From G965200765 sp965200765 (GTDB lineage: Bacteria > Pseudomonadota > Gammaproteobacteria > Arenicellales > JAJDZL01), in contig OZ241380.1 of NCBI GenBank assembly GCA_965200765.1, forward strand, positions 1,178,001 to 1,242,000: 64,000 nt of DNA, written 5' to 3'. Below the pieces are notes generated by a model. That model was not told where the DNA came from, ran no database searches, and was given only the letters and a program-made list of their open reading frames with translations. Both the position numbers and the translations under genes were made by a program. Shown piece by piece: positions 12,501-18,300 of the stretch; the first letter of the stretch is position 1, and each line of letters begins with the position of its first letter.

Positions 12501-14541
12501 CGCCGATGCGGGTACTGGCACGGCGACTTCGGGGACCGACTACGAGACCCTTGCCGGCGGCACGCTGAGGTTTGCCGCCGGGGAGACCAGCAAGACGATT
12601 GCGGTGTCGGTGACCGGCGACGCGGAGTTCGAGCCGGACGAGACGGTGGTGATCGCATTGAGCAATGCGACGTCGGACGCGAGCATTGCGACGGCCAGCG
12701 GCACCGGAACCATCGCGAACGATGACGACACGCCGGTCTTTTCGATCGACTCGCCGAGCGTGGAGGAGGGCGACGCCGATTCGGTCAATCTCACCTTCAC
12801 GGTGACGCTGACTCCGGCGAGCTTCGAGCAGGCGACAGTGAACTATGCGGATACCGGCACCGGCACCGCGGAAGCGGGCGAAGACTACAGGTCGATCGCC
12901 GGCGGCACGCTGACGTTCGCCGCCGGGGAGACCAGCAAGACGATTGATGTGTCCGTGCTCGGCGATGTTCTGTCGGAGCAGGACGAGACGATCGTGCTGA
13001 TGCTCAGCGACCCGAACCCGTCGTACACCATAGAGGAGGCCCGCGGCACAGGGACTATCACTGACAATGATGCGTCGGTGCTGGACGAGGTGGACACGGA
13101 GATTGTGGCGGAAGTGGCGCGCGAGGTTACCACGAGCGTGGTGACGGCGGTCGGCAACCGGATTGCTTCAGTGGTTGGCGGCGCGGCCATTGCACCGCCG
13201 ATCGGCTTGCCGCCGGTCAGCGTGCCGCCCACTGGCGGATTTGCGGACGGCGGCCTGCTTTCGATACTGGAGCGTTCCGCGCGGCACAGCCGCGAGCGGG
13301 AGCGCGGCCTGGAGCGTTCGGAGATGTCGCTGTATCGTTCGCTGGACGGCGCCAGCTTCGTCTATACGCCGAGCGTTGCCGCTCTGGGTGCGAATGGTTC
13401 GGCCGACGCATCCGGCGGGACGCTTGCCGGCACCCCGACGGTGTGGGGTTCGGTTGACTATCGAAAATTGTCCGGCGGCGGTGCAGATGCGCTGCAGTGG
13501 GACGGCGAGCTGGCCTCTGTCAATATTGGCACCGACACGATGGTCGATGCCGGCGTTCTGGTGGGCCTGGCGGCCGGAGTGTCGAAAGGAAGCTTCGGCT
13601 ATCAGGGCAGCGCCGGCGGCACCAGCGGCGTGGTGAAGGTGCGCGTGAAGTCATTGAATCCTTACATTGGCTGGTCGGTGTCGGATTCGGCGAGCCTGTG
13701 GGCGGCCGTTGGCTACGGCAAGGGCAAGGTCAACTACAACGACGGTGCCACCGGAGAAGCCGCCAGCAAGATGTCGATCGCCAGTGCGGCTTTGGGCGGA
13801 CGCTATCGTCTGCATTCGACTGATGGTTCATCGGACGGCCGTTTGATTCAGGTAGACCTGAAGGGAGAGGCCTGGGGTCTGCAGACCAAGGTTGACGGGG
13901 ACGAGCGGCGTCCAATGGGTTCAAAGTCCCGTGCGCACGGGGTGCGCGTTGCGGTTGAGAGGCTGCAAAACTGCGCGCTTGAATCCGGCGCTTCGCTGAC
14001 GCTGTCTGGCGAAGCCGGCTTGCGCTGGGACGGCGGCGACGGCGACACTGGCACTGGCATCGAAATGGGCGGCACTGCGGACTACCACAACCCGGCAACC
14101 CGAATGAAGCTGGTGGCGACGGGCCGCGCCTTGCTGGACCATGAAAGCGAACGGAAGGAGTGGGGCGCCGGCGTGACAGCAGGGTACCGGCTGAATAGTC
14201 GAGAAACCGGACTGACCTACCGATCTTCCCTGTCGCACGGGCAGACGGAAAGCGGAGTTGATTCTCTCTGGGACAGCCGCGTTGCCAGTCGTGCATCCGA
14301 AGATGCGGAGCCGACGACGCGCCTGGACGCGGAGGTCGGCTATCGATTGTTTGGAGCGAGCGGTCTGCATACGCCGTACGTTGGATTCGGCGCGGAAGAC
14401 AGCGGTACGCGGGACTACCGCCTCGGCATGCGTTATGCAAGTGAATCCGAGCTGTCCTCGGGCCTGGAATTCGAGCGACGAGAAGCGAATGGCAAACAGC
14501 CTGACCACAGGGTCATGCTGACCGGGCAGATTGACTGGTAG
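535..14541 (+). CDS. giant Calx-beta repeat autotransporter, copy 1
   Basis: Predicted outer-membrane anchored surface protein of about 4668 residues, probably an adhesin (role inferred). After the signal region comes a unique N-terminal module (residues about 8-140), a divergent Calx-like repeat (about 140-245), then about 35 tandem Calx-beta repeats of about 112 residues (about 250-4180). Most units open with FSIDSPSVTEGDS-type sequence and close with GTGTITDDD, the acidic residues expected for calcium binding. A helical linker (about 4180-4290) and an autotransporter beta-barrel (about 4300-4668, ending GQIDW) follow. ATG 535 lies inside the likely signal peptide, so it is only the first start in frame; the true start is probably 345, reached through the G tract. 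The repeats are far richer in GC than the leader or flanking genes. Passenger secretion through the barrel is family knowledge. Confidence 0.9.
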   Translation: MLPDANAEGRGFTSPSGISGTTIGEGQFDTGSVAAKFVVKDTAGFWSGWQNSYVRLLNAPSGLTIVNSRTYQNSTLGCNTGSPRECVEIDLGWSATADVSSDTTVTVQVVGNGFNAGRQFGAWFTVGTFTIKADVEELQVSTPTSSSTVTEAGSKSGFTVRLGKAPTAKVTVNVSSSDTSEGSVSPGELVFTSDDYNTTQSVTVTGVDDSIYDGNKTWNVVLNPSSTDTGYNALSNVNVGMTTTDDEAAPTFSIDSPSVTEGDSGSVNLTFTVTLSAASALQHKVNYADAGTGTATSGTDYTALAASSTLTFAAGETSKTITVQVTGDTAVEANETVVINLSNATGGAGISTASGTGTITDDDLKFSIDSPSVTEGDSGSANLVFTVTLNASVSTQHTVDFADAGTGTATSGTDYTTIPNGTLTFAANETSKTITVSVTGDTANEGNETVVISLSNATAGAGIGTASGTGTIIDNDLTFSINSPSVTEGDSGSVNLTFTVTLSASVSSPQTVDYADAGSGTATSGTDYTTIPNGTLTFAANETSKTIAVSVTGDTSNEGNETVVIELSNATTSISTARGTGTITDNDLVFSIDSPSVTEGDSSSVNLIFTVTLSASVSSTHTVVYADAGTGTATSGTDYTSISGGTLTFAANETSKTITVSVTGDTLDEGTGETVVISLSNATTGISTASGTGTITDNDPKFSINSPSVTEGDGSSVNLVFTVTLSASSTSQYTVDYADAGSGTATSGTDYTSVTGSTLTFAPGDTSKTITVSVTGDTIGEPSETVVIELSNATTGISTSSGTGTIRDNDLVFSIDSPSVTEGDSGSANLVFTVTLSVTSASQHTVDYADAGTGTAMSGTDYTSISGGTLTFAPGDTSKTVAVSVRGDTLNEGNETVVISLSNATTGISTSSGTGTIRDNDLVFSIDSPSVTEGDSNSVNLVFTVTLNASSTSPQTVDYADAGSGTATSGTDYASVTGSTLTFAANETSKTITVSVTGDTANEGNETVAITLSNASTGISTASGTGTIIDNDLTFSIDSPSVTEGDSSTVNLTFTVTLNASSTSPHTVDYADAGTGTATSGTDYTAVTANTLTFAPGVTTQTITVSVTGDTVDEGHETVAITLSNATTGISTASGTGTITDDDPKFSINSPTATEGDSSSVNLTFTVTLSASSTSPYTVDYADAGTGTATSGTDYTAVTASTLTFAAGETSKTITVSVTGDTADEGTGETVVISLSNASSGTAIATASGTGTITDNDPKFSINSPTATEGDSSSASLVFTVTLSAAGASPYTVDYAQTGGTATSGTDYAAVAADTLTFAAGTTSQTITVPVTGDTLDESNETVVLTLSNASSGTAISTATGTGTITDDDPKFSIDSPSVTEGDSGQANLIFTVTLSASSTSQLTVDYAQTGGTATSGTDYAAVTAGTLTFAASETTKTITVLATGDTADESNETVALTLSNASAGTGIATSTGTGTIRDDDPKFSINSPSVTEGDSGQASLTFTVTLSASSTSQLTVDYAQTGGTATSGTDYTAVAGSTLTFPANSTTQTITVLVTGDTADESNETVVLTLSNASAGTGIATSTGTGTIRDDDPKFSINSPSVTEGDSGQASLTFTVTLSASSTSQLTVDYAQTGGTATSGTDYAAVTADTLTFAPGTTTRTVAVSVTGDTLDESNETVVLTLSNATAGTGISTATGTGTITDDDPKFSIDSPSVTEGDSSPVNLVFTVTLSASSTTQLTVDYAQTGGTATSGTDYTAVAASTLTFAPGDTSQTITVSVTGDTTGEGNETVEITLSNASAGTGIATATGTGTIRDNDLAFSIDSPSVTEGDSNSASLVFTVTLSASSTSQHTVDYADAGSGTATSGTDYASIAGSTLTFAAGETSKTFTVSVTGDTLNEGNETIVISLSNATTGIATASGTGTIVDNDLVFSIDSPSVAEGDSSSVTMTFTVTLSASASSPHTVDYADAGSGTATSGTDYTAIAGGTLTFAAGVTSRTITVSVTGDTAIEGNETIVISLSNATTGIATASGTGTIRDDDLVFSIDSPSVTEGDSGSASLVFTVSLSTASASPHTVDYADAGSGTASSGTDYTAVAAGTLTFAANETSRTITVSVRGDTLNEGNETVVLTLSNASAGTAIATASGTGTIRDDDLVFSIDSPSVTEGDSGSVNLTFTVTLNASASSTQTVDYADAGTGTATSGTDYTAVAGGTLTFAAGTTSQTIAVSVTGDTTQEGNETVVLELSNATTGISTASGTGTITDNDLVFSIDSPSAAEGDSGSANLTFTVTLSASASSTHTVDYAQTGGTATSGTDYTAVAGGTLTFAAGVTTQTIAVSVTGDTADEGNETVVIMLSNASTGISTASGTGTITDDDPKFSINSPSVAEGDSSTANLEFTVTLSGTRSSSSPLSVDYASSDGTATAGTDYTAVSGTLTFASGVTSRTVAVSVTGDTTDESNETVVLTLSNASAGTGISTATGTGTIRDDDPNFSINSPSVVEGDSGPVNLVFTVTLSASASSPYTVDYADAGTGTATSGTDYTAVTGSTLTFAAGETSKTITVSVTGDTVDESNETVAITLSNASSGTAISTATGTGTIRDDDPKFSINSPSVTEGDSSSVNLVFTVTLSASSTSQLTVDYAQTGGTATSGTDYAAVTAGTLTFTPGTTTRTIAVSVTGDTADESNETVVLTLSNATAGAGISTATGTGTIMDDDPKFSIGNASVAEGDSGSANLVFTVTLSASSTSQLTVDYAQTGGTATSGTDYTAVAAGTLTFPANSTTRTITVLATGDMLDEANETVVLTLSNATSGAGISTATGTGTIRDDDPKFSINSPTATEADSNSVNLVFTVTLSASSSSQLTVDYAQTGGTATSGTDYAAVAAGTLTFAAGTTSRTITVSVTGDTANEVNETVIITLSNATSGAGIGTAVGTGTITDNDTPGFSINSPSVAEGDSSTTNLVFTVTLSPAPATAATVNWAEGTGGTATSGTDYTAIAGGTLTFSAGTATRTITVSVTGDTTHEADETVVITLSNASTGTNISTASGTGTITNDDSGLSIDSPSVTEGDSGSANLVFTVTLSPASSSQVTVNYARTGGTATSGTDFTALAASTTLTFAANETSKTIAVSVTGDTINEANETVIVTLSSASGADIVTASGTGTITDDDTPSFSINSPSVVEGDSSTANLEFTVTLSPASYQATTVDYATATAGTATAGTDFTAISATTLTFAAGDTSKTFMVSVTGDTTDEGAGETVVAALSDATGNAEIGTSSGTGTITDDDPKFSIGNASATEGDSGSVNMTFTVTLNSAGNSQYTVDYASTDGTATAGTDYTAVSGTLTFAAGTTSRTLTVSVTGDAANEANETLTVTLSNPSVGTAIATATGTGTITDNDTPGFSIDSPSVAEGDSSTTSLTFTVTLSPAPATQATVNWAEGTGGTATSGTDYTAITGGTLTFSAGTATQTITVSVTGDTSHEADETVVLTLSNASSGTNITTATGTGTITNDDPGLSIDSPTVTEGDSGSVDLVFTVTMSPASSSQVTVNYARSGGTATSGTDFTALAASNTLTFAANETSKTITVSVTGDTVNEPDETVIVTLSSASGADIVTASGTGTITDNDTPNFSIDSPSVAEGDSSTTNLTFTVTLSPASYQPVTVDYAQTGGTATSGTDYTAVAAGMLSFAAGATSQTITVSVTGDTMYEASETVVLTLSNASSGTNIAAATGTGTIANDDQGLLIDSPSVVEGDSGTVNLAFTVTLEPAAATQVTVNYADAGGGTATSGTDYAAVGGTLTFSAGETSKTIAVSVTGDTADEPDETVVIALSNASGASIVTARGTGTIVDNDVPGFSIDSTSAAEGDDEASSLTFTVTLSPASYRQVSVNYADAGTGTATSGSDYAAFGGTLTFSAGETSKTIAVSVTDDALDEPDETVVVVLSHASSGTSIATASGTGTITDNDIPGFSIDSPSVVEGDSGSTVLTFTVSLNPASHQPATVHYADAGTGTATSGTDYETLAGGTLRFAAGETSKTIAVSVTGDAEFEPDETVVIALSNATSDASIATASGTGTIANDDDTPVFSIDSPSVEEGDADSVNLTFTVTLTPASFEQATVNYADTGTGTAEAGEDYRSIAGGTLTFAAGETSKTIDVSVLGDVLSEQDETIVLMLSDPNPSYTIEEARGTGTITDNDASVLDEVDTEIVAEVAREVTTSVVTAVGNRIASVVGGAAIAPPIGLPPVSVPPTGGFADGGLLSILERSARHSRERERGLERSEMSLYRSLDGASFVYTPSVAALGANGSADASGGTLAGTPTVWGSVDYRKLSGGGADALQWDGELASVNIGTDTMVDAGVLVGLAAGVSKGSFGYQGSAGGTSGVVKVRVKSLNPYIGWSVSDSASLWAAVGYGKGKVNYNDGATGEAASKMSIASAALGGRYRLHSTDGSSDGRLIQVDLKGEAWGLQTKVDGDERRPMGSKSRAHGVRVAVERLQNCALESGASLTLSGEAGLRWDGGDGDTGTGIEMGGTADYHNPATRMKLVATGRALLDHESERKEWGAGVTAGYRLNSRETGLTYRSSLSHGQTESGVDSLWDSRVASRASEDAEPTTRLDAEVGYRLFGASGLHTPYVGFGAEDSGTRDYRLGMRYASESELSSGLEFERREANGKQPDHRVMLTGQIDW
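1288..13075 (+). repeat. tandem array of ~35 Calx-beta repeats (~336 bp unit)
   Basis: Thirty-five FSI...GTGTI units were counted by eye. Units 25-28 resemble units 29-32 in the same order (PAPAT/NWAEG type, SSQVTVNYAR type, SYQ type), a four-unit higher-order duplication. Units 28-35 match the order of the last eight units of the second gene. Such repetitive DNA is open to length change by recombination and to assembly collapse, so the count is as written here. Confidence 0.85.
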
Positions 14542-14650
14542 GCAGGAAAGAATCAACGCAGAGATATCCAGCGCTTTTGCCGGCAATTTCCGTATACCGC
14601 GCACAGCTGTGCAACTCGCATGTCCAGCACCTGTAGCAAAACTCTATGAT
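14542..14650 (+). repeat. 3' tail, copy A, with 12-bp palindrome
   Basis: About 110 bases after the stop are nearly identical to the segment after the second giant gene (20881-20992). Both include the perfect palindrome GCACAGCTGTGC (14601-14612 here). No T run follows it, so a factor-independent terminator is not evident. The shared tail shows that the duplicated unit extends beyond the coding region. Confidence 0.7.
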
Positions 14651-14805
14651 CGCACTGGGAGCATGCGTGCAAACGACGGTGCTTCAGTTGCCAGAACTTG
14701 TCGTGACCGCACTTGGGGCGGATGAATCCGTATTTCCAGCGACTCCGGTTCAACTCTTCCAGACAAGCCGGCCGAGTTGAATACCTCTGTGTCCATTCAA
14801 AAATT
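14638..14805 (-). pseudogene. IS1595/ISXO2-family transposase N-terminal relic
   Basis: The minus strand reads through without a stop from IFEWTQRYSTRPACLEEL via RWKYGFIRPKCGHDKFWQL to HACSQCDHRV. This matches the N-terminal region and zinc ribbon of IS1595-type transposases (pattern RW..GF.CP.CG...C..C.HQ). The first ribbon cysteine is replaced by arginine (FIRPKCG) and the catalytic DDE part is absent, so it is a dead fragment. It points away from the giant gene downstream. Equivalent fragments lie at the left window edge and at 59768-59860. Confidence 0.65.
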
Positions 14806-14952
14806 GCCAGAATTCTGCTGGATTTGAAATTTGCTCGCCAGCATTCTCAATCAGGTTGTCAACGTTGCATCACAGTACAAGCCTTTACAATAGGTTGAGG
14901 CATGCAGTCCAATTTGGTGTAGCAAATGGAATATGTCAATCCTGGACGAACG

Positions 14953-14979
14953 TTCATAGTGAATTGATTTCACTATGAA
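14953..14979. promoter_or_regulatory. perfect 11-bp inverted repeat beside G tract, copy B
   Basis: TTCATAGTGAA and TTCACTATGAA around TTGAT, identical to copy A, ending 10 bases before the G tract. Confidence 0.6.
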
Positions 14980-14989
14980 TTTTTGATTA

Positions 14990-15000
14990 GGGGGGGGGGG
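14990..15000 (+). repeat. poly-G tract 1 (11 G), upstream, copy B
   Basis: Eleven G, 45 bases before the TATAAT box, the same length and spacing as copy A. Confidence 0.75.
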
Positions 15001-15045
15001 TGAAATTCATTCAATCAAGAATCAATTCTGGTTGCTTGAATGGTT

Positions 15046-15051
15046 TATAAT
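15046..15051 (+). promoter_or_regulatory. candidate -10 box TATAAT, copy B
   Basis: Same GGTTTATAAT block as copies A and C, about 78 bases before the leader ATG at 15129. No clear -35 box. Confidence 0.5.
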
Positions 15052-15128
15052 AATCAATGATTCATTGGTCATTTGAAGCTGGGGTAGTTTCAGTATTTTG
15101 TTGCAAAAATATTTTCAGGTACAAGTTG

Positions 15129-15321
15129 ATGAAATTGATGTTGAAGCTGATTGAACCAATTGCTTGGCTTTGCAGTCGAAAGAGATTTGTTGCATTGGCA
15201 CATAAAAATAGCGAGGGGGGGGGGGGGCAAGAATACTTGTATATTCGAAAGCTCTGTTCGCCAGTTTGCGCTTGCCCGGTACATTGCCAGTTCGCTGCTG
15301 GTATTGACAATATCAGTATGC
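15129..15321 (+). other. out-of-frame leader (extended signal peptide), giant gene 2
   Basis: ATG 15129 opens MKLMLKLIEPIAWLCSRK and runs into the G tract. The hydrophobic core and cleavage-like end (SLLVLTISVCMLSDADA) lie in the other frame. Losing one G (13 to 12) or adding two would join them into a leader of about 71 residues. Unlike copy A, the passenger frame also stays open back through the tract to a TTG at 15151, so weak expression from that start cannot be excluded. Confidence 0.65.
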
Positions 15322-18300
15322 ATGCTGTCTGATGCTGATGCGGTTAATCTTGGCTTTAAAAGTCCGTATAGTGGAAATAGTATTTTTGCAGACCAATTAG
15401 CCGGCGGCGCGACGTTTGAGATTCGCGATAATTCACACGGGTTTGACACCCCGAATCTTAATAATTATCGGCTCCAAAATGCTCCCTCTGGCCTCTCAAT
15501 TTCTAGTGTGACTGTCGACGCTAGTGACGATGCTCACTTGACTATGAGCTGGACTGGCACCAGCAGAACTGTCGCGATGGATACATTAGTTGCCATTCAA
15601 GTCCACAGGAATGGGTTTATTAGTGGATCAAGCTTAGCCGCTGGCTGGCATGACAGAGGCTCCTTCACAATCAACCCGACGCCCAAGGGGCTTGTCACAA
15701 GCACCCCTACCAACAGCAGCACGGTCACGGAGGCAGGCACCCAGTCGACGTTCACAGTGAGGCTAAGGGCGGCACCGTCGGCCAATGTGACAGTCGCTGT
15801 TTCCAGCGGCGACACAACCGAGGGCAGTGTGTCGCCGAACACGCTAACCTTCACGACCCAGAACTACGGCACTGCGCAGACGGTGACAGTAACGGGTGCC
15901 GATGATAATATACAGGACGGCAGCGTGAGCTGGAATGTGGTGCTCAATCCGGCCTCAAGTGGGGACAGCACGTACAACGGCTTGTCCAACGTGAATGTGG
16001 CAATGACCACCAGCGACGACGAAGGTTCGCCCGCCTTTTCGATCGGTAGTGCGAGCGTGACGGAGGGCGACAGCGGCTCTGCGAACTTGACATTCACGGT
16101 TTCGATGAGTCCGGAGAGCACGTCGCAGTATACGGTGAACTACGCACAGACGGGCGGCACGGCGACTTCGGGGACCGACTACACGGCGGTTACCAGTAGC
16201 ACGCTTACGTTTGCGGCGGGGGTGACGACCCAGACAATTACGGTGTCGGTGACGGGGGACGCGGTGGCCGAGGGGAACGAAACGGTGGTGCTCACGCTGA
16301 GCAGTGCGTCGACGGGTTCGACCATCTCGACGGCGACCGGCACTGGCACGATTGTGGACAACGACCTGACATTTTCGATCAATTCGCCGAGCGTGGTCGA
16401 GGGCGACAGCAGCTCGGTGAACCTGGTGTTCACGGTGACACTGAGTGCGTCGAGCACGTCGCAGCATACGGTCGACTACGCGCAGACGGGCGGCACAGCG
16501 ACTTCGGGGACCGACTACACGGCGGTTACTGCCAATACGCTGACGTTTACTGCGGGAACCACGACCCAGACGATCACGGTGTCGGTGACGGGAGACACGG
16601 TGGATGAAGCGGACGAGACGGTGGTGTTCACTTTGAGCAATGCGACGACCGGCATTTCGACAGGAAGCAGCATCGTTACGACGGCGAGCGGCACCGGCAC
16701 GATAAGGGACGACGATCCGAAATTTTCGATCGACTCGCCTACGGTGACGGAAGGCAACAGCAGCTCTGTCAATCTGGTATTCACGGTGACGCTGAGCGCT
16801 TCGAGCACGTCGCAGCTCACGGTCGACTACGCCAGTTCGGACGGCACGGCGACTGCGGGCGCCGACTACACGGCGGTCTCCGGGACACTGACGTTTGCGG
16901 CGGGGACCACGAGCCGTACATTTACAGTTTCGGTGACGGGGGACACGGCGAACGAGGCGAACGAGACATTGACGGTCACGCTGAGCAATCCGTCGGCAGG
17001 CACGGGGATTATGACGGCGACTGGCACCGGCACCATTACGGACAACGACACGCCCGGCTTTTCGATCAACTCGCCGAGCGTGGCGGAAGGCGACAGCAGC
17101 ACAACGAGCCTGACGTTCACAGTTTCGCTGAATCCGGCGCCAGCAGCTGCGGCGACGGTGAACTGGGCCGTTACGGGTGGTACGGCGACGTCGGGGACTG
17201 ACTTCACAGCCACTTCGGGCGGCATGCTGTCGTTTGCTGCGACTGAAACCAGCAAGACATTTACAGTGACGGTGACCGGCGACACGACGCATGAGGCGGA
17301 CGAGACTGTAGTGGTCACACTGAGCAGTGCGTCAACGGGCACGAACATTGCGACGGCGACCGGCACGGGCACGATCACCAACGATGATCCGGGTCTTTCG
17401 ATCGACTCGCCGAGCGTGACGGAAGGCGACAGTGACTCGGTGAACCTAGTGTTCACGGTGACGATGAGTCCGTCATCATCGTCTCAGGTGACGGTGAACT
17501 ACGCCCGTTCCGGCGGCACGGCGACCTCGGGCACCGATTTCACGGCGCTTGCCGCCAGCACCACGCTGACGTTTGCGGCGAACGAGACGAGCAAGACGAT
17601 CACAGTGTCGGTGACGGGCGATACGGCGAACGAGGCGGACGAGACGGTGATCATCACGCTGAGCAGCGCTTCGGGTGCAGACATCGTGACAGCAAGCGGC
17701 ACGGGCACGATCACGGACAACGACACGCCGAACTTTACGATCGACTCGCCGAGCGTGGTCGAGGGCGACAGCGGTTCGGTGAATCTGGAGTTCACAGTGA
17801 CACTGAGTCCGGCCAGCTACCAGCCGGTGACGGTGGACTACGCCCAGACCGGCGGCACGGCGACGTCGGGGACTGATTACACGGCGCTTGCCGCCGGCAT
17901 GCTGTCATTTGCGGCGGGCGACACGAGCAAGACGATCACGGTATCGGTGACGGGCGACACGGTGTACGAGGCGAGCGAGACGGTGGTACTGACGCTGAGC
18001 AACGCAACGGCGGGCACGAATATTGCGACGGCGAGCGGCACCGGCACGATCACCAACGATGATCCGGGCCTTTCGATAGACTCGCCGAGTGTGGTGGAGG
18101 GCGACAGCGGCGCGGTGAACCTGGCGTTCACGGTGACGCTGGATCCAGCGTCGTCGTCGCAGGTGACGGTGAATTATGCGGATACAGGCGGCGGGACGGC
18201 GACCTCGGGGACCGACTACGCGGCGATCGGCGGAGGCACCCTGACGTTTTCCGCCGGAGAGACGAGAAAGACAATAGCGGTATCGGTGCGAGGGGACACG

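Larger units (their letters stand above)
14787..15128 (+). repeat. 5' cassette, copy B
   Basis: Second copy of the block found at 1-344, with inverted repeat, 11-G tract and TATAAT box in the same order and spacing. It lies between the stop of giant gene 1 and the leader ATG of giant gene 2 at 15129 and contains no independent gene beyond the transposase relic. Confidence 0.8.

Noticed and set aside
1288..13075. CRISPR-like regular repetition
   Set aside because: The unit is about 336 bp, wholly coding and without spacers; it is a protein repeat array.
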